From Streptomyces hygroscopicus (GTDB lineage Bacteria; Actinomycetota; Actinomycetes; Streptomycetales; Streptomycetaceae), in contig CP018627.1 of NCBI GenBank assembly GCA_002021875.1, forward strand, positions 4,588,001 through 4,652,000: DNA of 64,000 nucleotides. The letters run 5' to 3'. Of the stretch, positions 44,621 through 53,067 are shown piece after piece. A model generated the notes under the pieces. That model searched no databases. It saw nothing but the letters and a program-made list of their open reading frames with translations, and had not been told where the DNA came from. Within the stretch, counting starts at the first letter, position 1, and each line of letters begins with the position of its first letter. The position numbers and the translations under genes were made by a program.

Positions 44621-45940
44621 GTGACCGTGACCGACCAGGACGACCCCCCGGCGCGCCGCGCGCCGCGTTCCCGCGCGCTGCTGCCCGATCTCGCGCCCTG
44701 GCGCTCCTCCCGCGACTTCCGGCTGCTGTGGACCGCGGGGCTGGTGACCGCCTTCGGCAGCTTCCTGACGATGGTGGCGCTGCCGCTGCAGATCAAGGAG
44801 TTGACCGGCTCCGCCGCCGCGGTCGGCGCGATCGGGGCGGTCGAGCTGGTGCCCCTGATCGTCTTCGGGCTGTACGGCGGTGCGCTGGCCGACGCCGTCG
44901 ACCGGCGGCGGCTGATCCTGCTCACCGAGGCCGGGCTCGGGCTGCTCGCCGCGCTGCTGCTGGTCAACAGCCTGCTGCCGGATCCCATGCTGTGGCCGCT
45001 GTACGTCGTGGCCGCGCTGGCCAGCGCCCTGACCGGGCTGCAGCGCCCCGCCATCGACGCGGTGGTGGCCCGTATCGTCCCGCATGACCAGCTCACCGCT
45101 GCCGCCGCGCTCAACGCGCTGCGCTGGCAACTGTCCGCCATCGTGGGGCCCTCGCTGGCCGGGGTCGTCGTGGCGTACGCCGGGCTGCCGCTCGCCTACG
45201 GCCTCGACCTGCTGACCTTCCTGGTCTCCGGGCTCATGGCCCTCCGGCTGGCCTCCGCCCCGCCCGCGCACGACGCCGAGCCGCCGTCGCTGCGCGCGAT
45301 CGGCGAGGGCGCGCGCTACGCATGGCGGCGCAAGGAGCTGCTGGGCACGTACGCGGTGGACATGGCCGCCATGTTCTTCGCCTTCCCGAACGCGATCTTC
45401 CCCTTCCTCGCCGACGATCTGGACGCGCCCTGGGCGCTCGGCCTGATGTACGCGGCGGGGTCGGCCGGTTCGGTGGCGGTGAGCCTGACCAGCGGCTGGA
45501 CCGCCCGGATCCACCGCCACGGCCGGATGGTGGTCGCGGGCGCGGCGGTCTGGGGGCTGGCGATGGCCGCCGCGGGGTGGCTGTCCAACGTCTGGCTGGT
45601 GCTGCTGTGCCTGGCGGTGGCGGGCGGCGGGGACATGGTCAGCGGCCTGTTCCGCTCGACGCTGTGGAACCAGACGATCCCGGAGAAGCTGCGCGGCCGG
45701 CTGGCCGGTATCGAGCTGCTCTCCTACGCGACCGGCCCCCAACTGGGCCAGGTCCGGGCCGGAACCATGGCCGGGCTCACCGGCGTACGGGCCTCGGTGT
45801 GGTCCGGCGGGCTGGCCTGCGTGGCCTCGGTCGGCCTTCTGGCACTGGCGCTGCCCCGGCTGATGAGCTACGACGCCCGGACGGACGAACACGCCCGCCA
45901 AGCGCGCGAGGCGCGCGAGCTCCGCCCCGCCACCGGCTGA
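44621..45940 (+). CDS. MFS transporter (EntS/enterobactin-exporter-like)
   Basis: 439 aa, about 11-12 membrane segments. DFRLLWTAGLVTAFGSFLTM, GLYGGALADAVDRRRLIL and SALTGLQRPAIDAVVARIVP match the MFS_3/EntS-like group, which exports siderophores or drugs. GTG start at 44621 (another GTG at 44627); no clear ribosome binding site. Single gene, ending at a perfect 30-bp palindrome. A siderophore role would fit the iron genes at 47.5-52 kb but is speculative. Confidence 0.88.
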   Translation: MTVTDQDDPPARRAPRSRALLPDLAPWRSSRDFRLLWTAGLVTAFGSFLTMVALPLQIKELTGSAAAVGAIGAVELVPLIVFGLYGGALADAVDRRRLILLTEAGLGLLAALLLVNSLLPDPMLWPLYVVAALASALTGLQRPAIDAVVARIVPHDQLTAAAALNALRWQLSAIVGPSLAGVVVAYAGLPLAYGLDLLTFLVSGLMALRLASAPPAHDAEPPSLRAIGEGARYAWRRKELLGTYAVDMAAMFFAFPNAIFPFLADDLDAPWALGLMYAAGSAGSVAVSLTSGWTARIHRHGRMVVAGAAVWGLAMAAAGWLSNVWLVLLCLAVAGGGDMVSGLFRSTLWNQTIPEKLRGRLAGIELLSYATGPQLGQVRAGTMAGLTGVRASVWSGGLACVASVGLLALALPRLMSYDARTDEHARQAREARELRPATG

Positions 45941-45941
45941 T

Positions 45942-45971
45942 CGCCGGGCGCCGGGCGCCCGGCGCCCGGCG
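45942..45971 (+). terminator. 30-bp perfect palindrome
   Basis: A self-complementary run built from CGCCGGG/CCCGGCG, starting 2 bp after the MFS stop codon. Confidence 0.6.
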
Positions 45972-46019
45972 CCCGGAAAAGCCTCGGCACCCGGGATAGC
46001 TCACGGCACCCGGGAAGCC

Positions 46020-46128
46020 TCAGCCCGCCGCCGGTGGCTCACGCTCTCGCACGGTCTCCATCGCGCGGGCGGCCTCCTCCGGGGGCGTACGGGCCGAGGC
46101 AGTGGGCGGCCCGGCACTGGGGGCCCAC
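46020..46128 (-). pseudogene. Decayed copy of the neighbouring 74-aa gene
   Basis: Read on the minus strand the DNA gives QCRAAHCLGPY, then after a 2-bp deletion PEEAARAMETVRER, then after a loss of about 36 bp EPPAAG and a stop. This follows [25 protein letters not shown] and EPPAAR of the intact gene at 46249-46473. Short CACCCGGGGAAGCTC-type repeats (about 45986-46018 and 46177-46228) flank both copies and may have mediated the duplication. Confidence 0.65.
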
Positions 46129-46248
46129 AGTGGCGGCGCGGCACTGGCGGCCGGGCCGCTGATCCCCCGGCGCCCCGCACCCGGGGAAACTCTCCGCGCC
46201 CCGGCAGGGGCCCGAGCACCCGGGGAAGCTCACCACACCCAGTGCGTC

Positions 46249-46473
46249 TCAGCGCGCCGCCGGGGGCTCGTCGTCCCGCCAGCGGGGGTCGTTCTGCCAC
46301 TCCTCGTTGCGCTCGCGCGCGGTCTCCATGGCGTGGGCGGCCTCCTCCGGGGAGCCGTATGGCCCGAGGCGGTCGGCGGCGCGGCATTCCGGGCCCTCTT
46401 CGACCTTCTGGTGCCGGATGCAGTAGTACCACTCACCGGGCTTGCCGGCGGTTCCCCTCTTGAACAGCGCCAT
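46249..46473 (-). CDS. Small conserved protein, 74 aa
   Basis: [20 protein letters not shown], then [20 protein letters not shown] and a charged tail ([10 protein letters not shown]). The layout (WYYC near the N terminus, second Cys about residue 36, then a helix) is that of a small soluble actinobacterial protein with an SPOR-like feel; I cannot name the family. It is divergent from map and has a frameshifted paralogue just downstream, whose existence supports that this frame is a real gene. Confidence 0.7.
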   Translation of the reverse strand: MALFKRGTAGKPGEWYYCIRHQKVEEGPECRAADRLGPYGSPEEAAHAMETARERNEEWQNDPRWRDDEPPAAR

Positions 46474-46548
46474 CCCGGCCTCCGGCCTCCGCTCGTTCCC
46501 CAGTGGCCCGAAGGGCCCTTGCGGCCATGCTGCCCCATGCGCCGCCGA

Positions 46549-46554
46549 TACACT
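46549..46554 (+). promoter_or_regulatory. -10 box of a probable leaderless map promoter
   Basis: TACACT ends 7 bp before the ATG at 46562; no ribosome binding site. The hexamer is identical to the one before nadE. Confidence 0.5.
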
Positions 46555-46561
46555 CGCTGAT

Positions 46562-47419
46562 ATGTCTGGCCAGTCGCTTCTAGTCCCGGGGACGCTCTCC
46601 CCCACCCGCCCCGTCCCCGCCTCGATCCCGCGTCCGGAGTACGTCGGCAAGGCGGGCCCGACGCCTTATGACGGGCCCGAGGTCCAGGACGCCGAGACGA
46701 TCGAGCGCATGCGGATCGCGGGGCGTATCGCCGCACGGGCGATGGAGGAGGCCGCCAAGCTGATCGCGCCGGGGGTCACCACGGACGAGCTGGACCGGGT
46801 GGCCCATGAGTACATGTGCGACCACGGCGCGTACCCCTCGACGCTGGGCTACCGCGGGTTCCCCAAGTCGCTGTGCAGTTCGGTCAACGAGGTCATCTGC
46901 CACGGCATCCCGGACACCACCGTCCTCCAGGACGGCGACATCGTGAACCTCGACGTCACCGCCTTCATCGGCGGGGTGCACGGGGACAACAACGCCACGT
47001 ATCTGTGCGGTGAGGTGGACGAGGAGTCGCGGCTGCTCGTCGAGCGCACCCGGGAGTCCCTCAACCGCGCGATCAAGGCCGTCAAGCCGGGCCGCCGGAT
47101 CAACATCATCGGCCGGGTCATCGAGTCGTACGCCAAGCGCTTCGACTACGGCGTGGTCCGCGACTTCACCGGCCACGGGATCAACTCCTCGTTCCACTCC
47201 GGCCTGATCGTGCCGCACTACGACAGCCCGCACCACACCACCGAGATCAAGCCGGGGATGACCTTCACCATCGAGCCGATGCTGACGCTCGGCACCTATG
47301 AGTACGACATGTGGGAGGACGGCTGGACCGTGGTCACCAAGGACCGCAAGCGGACGGCGCAGTTCGAGCACACACTGGTGGTGACGGAGACCGGGGCGGA
47401 GATCCTCACCCTGCCCTAG
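46562..47419 (+). CDS. map: Methionine aminopeptidase, type I with N-terminal extension
   Basis: 285 aa. The metal and proton-shuttle ligands are all present: His114 (VICHGIPD), Asp131 (VNLDVT), Asp142 (VHGDNNATY), His205 (TGHGI), Glu238 (FTIEPM), Glu269 (QFEHTLVV). The 40-residue extension with PRPEYVGK is the SH3-binding-like leader of the actinobacterial MetAP1c group. It removes the initiator Met from nascent proteins. The leaderless-type start at 46562 is preferred over upstream codons in the same frame. Confidence 0.96.
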   Translation: MSGQSLLVPGTLSPTRPVPASIPRPEYVGKAGPTPYDGPEVQDAETIERMRIAGRIAARAMEEAAKLIAPGVTTDELDRVAHEYMCDHGAYPSTLGYRGFPKSLCSSVNEVICHGIPDTTVLQDGDIVNLDVTAFIGGVHGDNNATYLCGEVDEESRLLVERTRESLNRAIKAVKPGRRINIIGRVIESYAKRFDYGVVRDFTGHGINSSFHSGLIVPHYDSPHHTTEIKPGMTFTIEPMLTLGTYEYDMWEDGWTVVTKDRKRTAQFEHTLVVTETGAEILTLP

Positions 47420-47502
47420 CGGCCGGGCCGGTTCACCGAATGTCCTGTGCCGGGGGCCGATTCTTCGGCGGCCGTTTTGCCGACAGCTTGTCGGGAAAGC
47501 TA

Positions 47503-47544
47503 TTGACGTAGGCAGTGGTCCCTACTTAGGTAAGCCTAACCTAC
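47503..47544 (+). promoter_or_regulatory. Iron box (DmdR/IdeR type) over the heme oxygenase promoter
   Basis: TTGACG (47503-47508), 17 bp, then TTAGGTAAGCCTAACCTAC (47526-47544). The 19 bp match the IdeR/DmdR1 iron-box pattern TTAGGTTAGGCTAACCTAA closely and cover the -10 region. Iron-replete repression is expected. Confidence 0.85.
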
Positions 47545-47569
47545 ATACCCCGGCCCCCGGAGGTCCACC

Positions 47570-48214
47570 GTGGAGTTCTCCACCCTGATCCGCACCGCCT
47601 CACGGGAAGCGCACACGGACGTCGGCAGCTCGTCGTTCATGACCGATCTGCTCGGCGGGCGCCTGGGCGTGGCGGCCTACCGCCGCTACTCCGAGCAGCT
47701 GTGGTTCGTCTACCGCGCCCTGGAGATCCCTGCCGACGCACTCGCGACGGACCCCGTGGCGGGCCCGTTCCTCCGGCCGGAGCTGGCCCGCATAGCCGAG
47801 CTGGAGCGCGATCTGGCCTACCTCGGCGGCCCGGACTGGCGCACCGGCCTCACCGCGCTGCCCGCCACCACGGCGTACGCGGCGCGGGTGGCCGAGTGCG
47901 CCCGCGACTGGCCGGCGGGCTATGTCGCCCACCACTACACCCGCTATATGGGCGATCTCTCCGGCGGCCAGTACGTCCGGGACACGGCGGAGAAGACCTG
48001 GGGCTTCGCCCGCAAGGGCGACGGGGTGCGGTTCTACGTCTTCGAGTCGATCGGCAACCCCGCCGCCTTCAAGCGGGAGTACCGCGCGCTGCTGGACGCA
48101 CTGCCGGTGGACGATCTGGAGAAGCAGCGCGTCGTGGAGGAGTGCAAGCGCGCGTACGCGCTGAACGCGGGGATCTTCCAGGAGCTGGCCGAGGAGTTCC
48201 GGCTCAGCGCCTGA
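47570..48214 (+). CDS. hmuO: Heme oxygenase (biliverdin-producing)
   Basis: 214 aa. REAHTDVGSS carries the proximal heme ligand (His15) and YMGDLSGGQ (127-134) is the distal-helix motif of HO enzymes. It opens heme to biliverdin, CO and Fe2+ in the cytoplasm. GGAGGT precedes the GTG start. An iron box lies over the promoter, and the EfeOBU iron importer under a second iron box follows, so the enzyme probably serves heme-iron scavenging. A heme transporter is not in the window. Confidence 0.95.
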   Translation: MEFSTLIRTASREAHTDVGSSSFMTDLLGGRLGVAAYRRYSEQLWFVYRALEIPADALATDPVAGPFLRPELARIAELERDLAYLGGPDWRTGLTALPATTAYAARVAECARDWPAGYVAHHYTRYMGDLSGGQYVRDTAEKTWGFARKGDGVRFYVFESIGNPAAFKREYRALLDALPVDDLEKQRVVEECKRAYALNAGIFQELAEEFRLSA

Positions 48215-48282
48215 GGCACCGTACGCGCGGCGCCCGAGGCACCGCACGCGCGAAGCCCGCGCCCACCGGGCAGGAGGGATCG

Positions 48283-48516
48283 GTGAGCGCGGGCGAAGGG
48301 CGCGGCGGATCCGTCAGGGCCCGCCGGGCGCGGGCGCCCGCGCCGCCCTTTCCACCCGTACCGCGGGGGACGCGGTGGTGGGGGTCCCGCACGACCGCGC
48401 CGCCGTCCCGGGTCTACCGGCAGCCGGTGGAGGTACTCCCCCATCCCCGCACCGGGGAGCGGATCGCGCCGCCGCGACGTGAGCGGGCGGAGACATGCGA
48501 CGAGCCGCGCCCGTGA
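48283..48516 (+). CDS. Possible small basic Pro/Arg-rich protein
   Basis: 77 aa. A GGAGGG stands at good spacing before the GTG at 48283. The sequence is rich in Arg, Pro and Ala (PRGTRWWGSRTTAPPSRVYR, VEVLPHPRTGERIAPPRRER) without a recognised domain. The ordered C-terminal half and the binding site speak for a gene; composition alone cannot prove it. It is the only candidate in the 490-bp gap between heme oxygenase and efeO. Confidence 0.4.
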   Translation: MSAGEGRGGSVRARRARAPAPPFPPVPRGTRWWGSRTTAPPSRVYRQPVEVLPHPRTGERIAPPRRERAETCDEPRP

Positions 48517-48635
48517 GAGGCGTGCATCACTTTTCCCTGACTCCGAACCGGATCAAATCAGCCATCTTGGCGAAATCTTTGCCATCCACAGGCCATTCCT
48601 TGACCTTGCACAGGATCCACACAGGCAAGGCTCAG

Positions 48636-48654
48636 TTAAGTTAGGCCAGCCTTA
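48636..48654 (+). promoter_or_regulatory. Iron box ahead of efeO
   Basis: TTAAGTTAGGCCAGCCTTA agrees with the 19-bp DmdR/IdeR pattern at most positions, 47 bp before the efeO start. TTGACC at 48600 may be the -35. Slightly weaker than the box at 47526. Confidence 0.75.
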
Positions 48655-48701
48655 TCCGACCGCCCTCCGTCCGCCCTGTCCTGATTCCGTCTGGAGCCCG
48701 T

Positions 48702-49835
48702 ATGCGAGCCGCTCGCACCTCCGTTGTCGCCGCGATATCGGCGCTGGCGACGATCACCGCCGTCGCCGGCTGCGCCCAGAAGTCCGACGCCAAGGGCTCG
48801 GACGCCGTCCAGGTCACCGCCTCCGACGACGCGTGCGAGGTCTCCAAGACCTCCTTCCCCGCCGGGCATGTGAAGCTCGCGGTGGAGAACAAGGGCTCCA
48901 AGGTGACCGAGGTCTACGTCTACGCCCCGGGCGACCGGATCGTCACCGAGCGGGAGAACATCGGGCCCGGCACCTCCACCTCGATCAGCGCCGAGATCAA
49001 GACCGGTTCGTACGAGATCGCCTGCAAGCCCGGGATGAAGGGCCACGGCATCCGGCAGAAGGTGTCCGCCACCGGCAAGGGCGCGGTGGCCAAGCGCGAT
49101 CCGAAGCTGGACAAGGCGGTGGCCGCGTACCGCGCCTACGCCCAGCAGCAGGCCGACGAGACCCTGCCCGTGGCCCAGAAGTTCGCCGACGCGGTCAAGA
49201 AGGACGACCTCGAGGGCGCCAAGAAGCTCTACGCCCCCTCCCGCGTCGGCTGGGAGCGCACCGAGCCGGTCGCCGAGTCCTTCGGCGACATCGACCCCAA
49301 GGTCGATGTGCGCGAGGACGGTCTGGAGAAGGGCCAGAAGTGGACCGGCTGGCACCGGCTGGAGAAGTCGCTGTGGCAGGCCAAGAAGATCACCGCGGCC
49401 GACCACGACCTCGCCGACCAGCTCATCAAGGACCTGAAGGACTGGCAGAAGCGCGTCGGCACCGCCGACATCACCCCCACCGGCATGGCCAACGGCGCCA
49501 AGGAGCTGCTGGACGAGGTGCAGACCGGCAAGGTCACCGGTGAGGAGGAGCGCTACAGCCACACCGACCTGGTGGACTTCGAGGGCAACGTCGAGGGCGC
49601 CGAGACCTCGTACAAGCTGCTCAAGCCGGTGGCGTCCAAGAACGACCCGGAGCTGGCCAAGTCGCTCGACAAGCAGTTCGCGGCCGTCGGGAAGCTGCTG
49701 GACAAGTACCGCGAGGGCAAGGGCTTCGTGTCCTACGACACCGTCACGGAGTCCAAGCGCAAGGAGCTGTCCGACGCGGTCAACGCGCTGGCCGAGCCGC
49801 TCTCCCGGCTCGCCGCCGCCGTCGTCACCAAGTGA
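48702..49835 (+). CDS. efeO: Iron uptake lipoprotein EfeO
   Basis: 377 aa. The signal peptide ends in lipobox AVAGC (Cys about 24). Residues about 35-125 are a cupredoxin-like domain (CKPGMKGHGIRQ). Residues 140-375 are the M75 peptidase-like helical domain with the metal-binding GWHRLEKSLW (HxxE). EfeO collects iron at the cell surface for the EfeU permease. It is first of the efeO-efeB-efeU operon, under an iron box, with 11 bp between it and efeB. Confidence 0.95.
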   Translation: MRAARTSVVAAISALATITAVAGCAQKSDAKGSDAVQVTASDDACEVSKTSFPAGHVKLAVENKGSKVTEVYVYAPGDRIVTERENIGPGTSTSISAEIKTGSYEIACKPGMKGHGIRQKVSATGKGAVAKRDPKLDKAVAAYRAYAQQQADETLPVAQKFADAVKKDDLEGAKKLYAPSRVGWERTEPVAESFGDIDPKVDVREDGLEKGQKWTGWHRLEKSLWQAKKITAADHDLADQLIKDLKDWQKRVGTADITPTGMANGAKELLDEVQTGKVTGEEERYSHTDLVDFEGNVEGAETSYKLLKPVASKNDPELAKSLDKQFAAVGKLLDKYREGKGFVSYDTVTESKRKELSDAVNALAEPLSRLAAAVVTK

Positions 49836-49846
49836 GGGAGCCGGGC

Positions 49847-51106
49847 ATGAGCGACGAGACCGGTACCGCTCCCTCGCGCCGGGCGCTGATCGGCTGGGGA
49901 GGCGCCGGGCTCGCGCTCGGCGCCGCGGCCGCGGGCGGCGCGGCGGCCGCGCTGAGCGGCGGTGCGGACGACACCCGGACGGTCGCCGACAGCGGCGCCG
50001 CGGTGCCCTTCCACGGGGCCCACCAGGCGGGGATCGCCACGGCGGTGCAGGACCGGCTGCACTTCGCGGCGTTCGACGTCACCACCGACGACCGCGCCGA
50101 GCTGATCGCGCTGCTGAAGGAGTGGACGAAGGCGGCGGCCCGGATGACCCAGGGGCACGCGGTCGGCGGCGGCGCGGTGAGCGATCTGGCGGAGGCCCCG
50201 CCGGACGACACCGGCGAGGCGCTCGGCCTCAAGGCGTCCCGGCTCACCCTCACCATCGGCTTCGGGCCCACCCTCTTCAAGGACAGAAAGGGCAAGGACC
50301 GCTTCGGCATCGCCGACCGCCGCCCCGAGGCGCTGATCGACCTGCCCGCCTTCCCGGGCGACAACCTCGACGCGGCGCGCAGCGACGGCGATCTGTGTGT
50401 TCAGGCGTGCGCGGACGACCCGCAGGTGGCCGTGCACGCCATCCGCAACCTGGCCCGGATCGGCATGGGCAAGGTGGCCATCCGCTGGTCGCAACTGGGC
50501 TTCGGCAAGACGTCCTCGACCACACCGGACGCCCAGACACCGCGCAACATGATGGGCTTCAAGGACGGCACCCGGAACATCGCGGGCACCGACACCGCCG
50601 CCCTGGAGAAGCATGTGTGGGTGAGCGGGAAGGCGGGCCCGGCGTGGCTGGCCGGCGGTTCGTATCTGGTGGCGCGCCGCATCCGGATGCACATCGAGAC
50701 CTGGGACCGCACCTCCCTCAAGGAGCAGGAGGACGTCTTCGGCCGGGACAAGGGCGAGGGCGCGCCGCAGGGCAGGCAGCGTGAGCGCGACGAGCCGAAC
50801 CTGAAGGCGATGCTGCCCACCGCGCATGTCCGGCTCGCGCACCCGGACTCCAACGGCGGGGCGCGGATCCTGCGCCGCGGCTACTCCTTCACCGATGGCA
50901 CGGACGGTCTGGGACGGCTGGACGCGGGGCTGTTCTTCCTCGCCTATCAGCACGACGTACGGGACGGGTTCGTCCCCGTGCAGCGGGGGCTGGCGCGCTC
51001 CGACGCGCTCAACGAGTACATCCAGCACGTGGGTTCGGCGCTCTTCGCGGTCCCGCCGGGCGTCCGGGACGCGGACGACTGGTGGGGCAGGGCGCTGTTC
51101 TCCTGA
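49847..51106 (+). CDS. efeB: Dye-decolorising peroxidase EfeB, Tat-exported
   Basis: 419 aa; ATG at 49847 follows GGGAG. SRRALIGWGGAGLALGAAAA is a Tat signal. GFKDGTRN (the GXXDG motif with the catalytic Asp), SYLVARRIRMHIETWDR, and HPDSNGGARILRRGYSF with the proximal heme His mark a DyP-type peroxidase. In the Efe system it is thought to oxidise Fe2+ or act on heme at the outer face of the membrane. It is the second gene of the operon, 40 bp from efeU. Confidence 0.95.
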   Translation: MSDETGTAPSRRALIGWGGAGLALGAAAAGGAAAALSGGADDTRTVADSGAAVPFHGAHQAGIATAVQDRLHFAAFDVTTDDRAELIALLKEWTKAAARMTQGHAVGGGAVSDLAEAPPDDTGEALGLKASRLTLTIGFGPTLFKDRKGKDRFGIADRRPEALIDLPAFPGDNLDAARSDGDLCVQACADDPQVAVHAIRNLARIGMGKVAIRWSQLGFGKTSSTTPDAQTPRNMMGFKDGTRNIAGTDTAALEKHVWVSGKAGPAWLAGGSYLVARRIRMHIETWDRTSLKEQEDVFGRDKGEGAPQGRQRERDEPNLKAMLPTAHVRLAHPDSNGGARILRRGYSFTDGTDGLGRLDAGLFFLAYQHDVRDGFVPVQRGLARSDALNEYIQHVGSALFAVPPGVRDADDWWGRALFS

Positions 51107-51146
51107 CGGACTCCCTCCGGATCCCTCGACAAGGAAGGCGAACCCC

Positions 51147-52124
51147 GTGTTCGGCAATTACCTGATCGGTCTGCGCGAAGGGCTCGAAGCCAGCCTGGTG
51201 GTGTGCATCCTGGTCGCCTATCTGGTCAAGACCAAGCGCCGGGACGCGCTGCGCCCGGTGTGGCTCGGGATCGCCGTGGCGGTGGGCCTGAGCATGTCCT
51301 TCGGCGCGGCGCTGGAGTTCGGCTCGCAGGAGCTGACCTTCGAGGCGAAGGAGGCGCTGGGCGGCTCGCTGTCGGTCCTGTCGGTGGGCCTGGTGACCTG
51401 GATGGTGTTCTGGATGCGGCGCACCGCCCGCCATCTGAAGTCCGAGCTGCACAGCAAGCTGGACGCGGCGCTCGCGATGGGCACCGGGGCGCTGGTGGCC
51501 ACGGCCTTCCTGGCGGTGGGCCGGGAGGGTCTGGAGACCGCGCTGTTCGTGTGGACGGCGGTGCGGGCGAGCAACGACGGTACGGCGGATCCGCTGATCG
51601 GCGTGGTCCTGGGTCTGATCACCGCGGTGGCGCTGGGCTGGCTGTTCTACCGGGGTGCGCTCAGGATCAACCTGGCGAAGTTCTTCACCTGGACGGGCGC
51701 GATGCTGGTCGTGGTGGCCGCGGGGGTGCTCGCGTACGGCTTCCACGATCTGCAGGAGGCCGACTGGCTGCCCGGGCTGCACTCGCTGGCCTTCGACATC
51801 AGCTCCACCATCGCGCCGGACTCCTGGTACGGCACGGTGCTCAAGGGCGTGTTCAACTTCCAGCCGGACCCGACCTGGCTTCAGGTGTGGATGTGGGCGC
51901 TCTATCTGGTCCCCACGCTCGCGCTGTTCCTGCGTCCCGGTAGGGTGTCGCCGTCCACAGCAGCCCCCAGGAATCGGGAGCCGGAGCCCCATGACACGCA
52001 GGCCGCCCCGTCGGCAGTTGACAGTTCCGACCGCAGCGGCGGTACTGACGCTGGGGATGACCCTGACGGGGTGCATGACGGTCCACGGCGAGCGGGAGAA
52101 CATTCCGTCGGTGGACAAGGCTGA
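51147..52124 (+). CDS. efeU: Iron permease EfeU (FTR1 family) with extended tail
   Basis: 325 aa, seven membrane segments. The two FTR1 iron-binding motifs are LREGLEASLV (10-14) and GREGLETALF (126-130). It moves the iron delivered by EfeO. GTG start, AAGGAAGG upstream. After the last helix (LFLRPG) the frame continues for about 45 polar residues (TQAAPSAVDSSDRSGGTDAG), overlapping the start of the next gene by 134 bp in another frame. The tail is probably a read-out of the neighbour's signal-peptide DNA and not functional. Confidence 0.94.
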   Translation: MFGNYLIGLREGLEASLVVCILVAYLVKTKRRDALRPVWLGIAVAVGLSMSFGAALEFGSQELTFEAKEALGGSLSVLSVGLVTWMVFWMRRTARHLKSELHSKLDAALAMGTGALVATAFLAVGREGLETALFVWTAVRASNDGTADPLIGVVLGLITAVALGWLFYRGALRINLAKFFTWTGAMLVVVAAGVLAYGFHDLQEADWLPGLHSLAFDISSTIAPDSWYGTVLKGVFNFQPDPTWLQVWMWALYLVPTLALFLRPGRVSPSTAAPRNREPEPHDTQAAPSAVDSSDRSGGTDAGDDPDGVHDGPRRAGEHSVGGQG

Positions 52125-52980
52125 GGCGCCGGGGGCGCTCAAGCAGTTCACCGACGCGTACAACAAGGCGTACCGGGAGCTGGATCCGGCGGTGGCGAGC
52201 CAGGTGGAGACGGGCCCGCTGGAGGCCATCACCACCGCCGACCTCAAGGCCCAGCACGCGAGCTCCCCGAACGGCAACCCCAAGTACCCGGCGCTGAAGC
52301 TGTCCGACGTCACCTACCGCATCCCCAAGCAGGTGGGCTGGCCGAAGTTCTTCGTCGCGGACACCGACAGCAACCGCGACGACAACCGCTGGCTGTTCGT
52401 CTTCACCCGTGGCGGTGCGGACGAGCCGTGGAAGGCCGCGTATCTCTCGATCCTCAGCCAGGACGAGGTGCCGGACTTCGCGACCGACAAGGACGGCTGG
52501 GCCAAGCCGGTCCCGACGGAGGGGCCGACCCCGAAGCTGGCGACCCGCCCGGACAAGCTGAGCGCGGAGTACACCGACTACCTGATGACGGGCGAGGGCT
52601 CGGTCTTCGCCGACGGCCAGTCGACCTCGGGGCTGCGGGACACCCGGAAGAAGTTCCTGCGCACCCCGAAGTTCTGGACGGAGTACATCGACACCCCGGC
52701 GCGGGGCGCGCAGGACGCCCCGGTGGGGCTGCGCACCTCGGACGGCGGGGCGATCGTGTTCTTCTCCTCGCACCACCGGCAGAAGCAGACGATGGCGAAG
52801 GGCTTCCGGCCCAACCCGGATCCGCAGATCAAGGCGCTGATGACGGGCGAGGCGAAGAAGGCGGTGACGCTGACGAGGGTTTCGGAGTCGGCGGTGCGGG
52901 TCCCCGCCAAGGATGCGGCGGACCCGAAGGTGGTCTTCCTCAACCGCCTGGAAGGCGTAACCGCCGCGAAGGGCGAGTAG
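51991..52980 (+). CDS. Putative lipoprotein, function unknown
   Basis: 329 aa. RR-rich start, hydrophobic stretch and lipobox LTGC (Cys about 28). The mature part has RIPKQVGWPKFFVADTDSN, WLFVFTRGGADEPWKAAYL and FWTEYIDTP but no family I can name. It begins inside the last 134 bp of efeU in a different frame, with CGGGAG before the ATG, so it is probably cotranscribed with the iron genes. A role at the cell surface linked to iron is possible, not shown. Confidence 0.82.
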   Translation: MTRRPPRRQLTVPTAAAVLTLGMTLTGCMTVHGERENIPSVDKAEAPGALKQFTDAYNKAYRELDPAVASQVETGPLEAITTADLKAQHASSPNGNPKYPALKLSDVTYRIPKQVGWPKFFVADTDSNRDDNRWLFVFTRGGADEPWKAAYLSILSQDEVPDFATDKDGWAKPVPTEGPTPKLATRPDKLSAEYTDYLMTGEGSVFADGQSTSGLRDTRKKFLRTPKFWTEYIDTPARGAQDAPVGLRTSDGGAIVFFSSHHRQKQTMAKGFRPNPDPQIKALMTGEAKKAVTLTRVSESAVRVPAKDAADPKVVFLNRLEGVTAAKGE

Positions 52981-53067
52981 GCATGGTTGTGGGCAATCGT
53001 CCCGCGGGGCGGGACGGGTGGGCACACCCCACGCACCGGCCCGCACCCGACCACGAAACCCGCGAAG

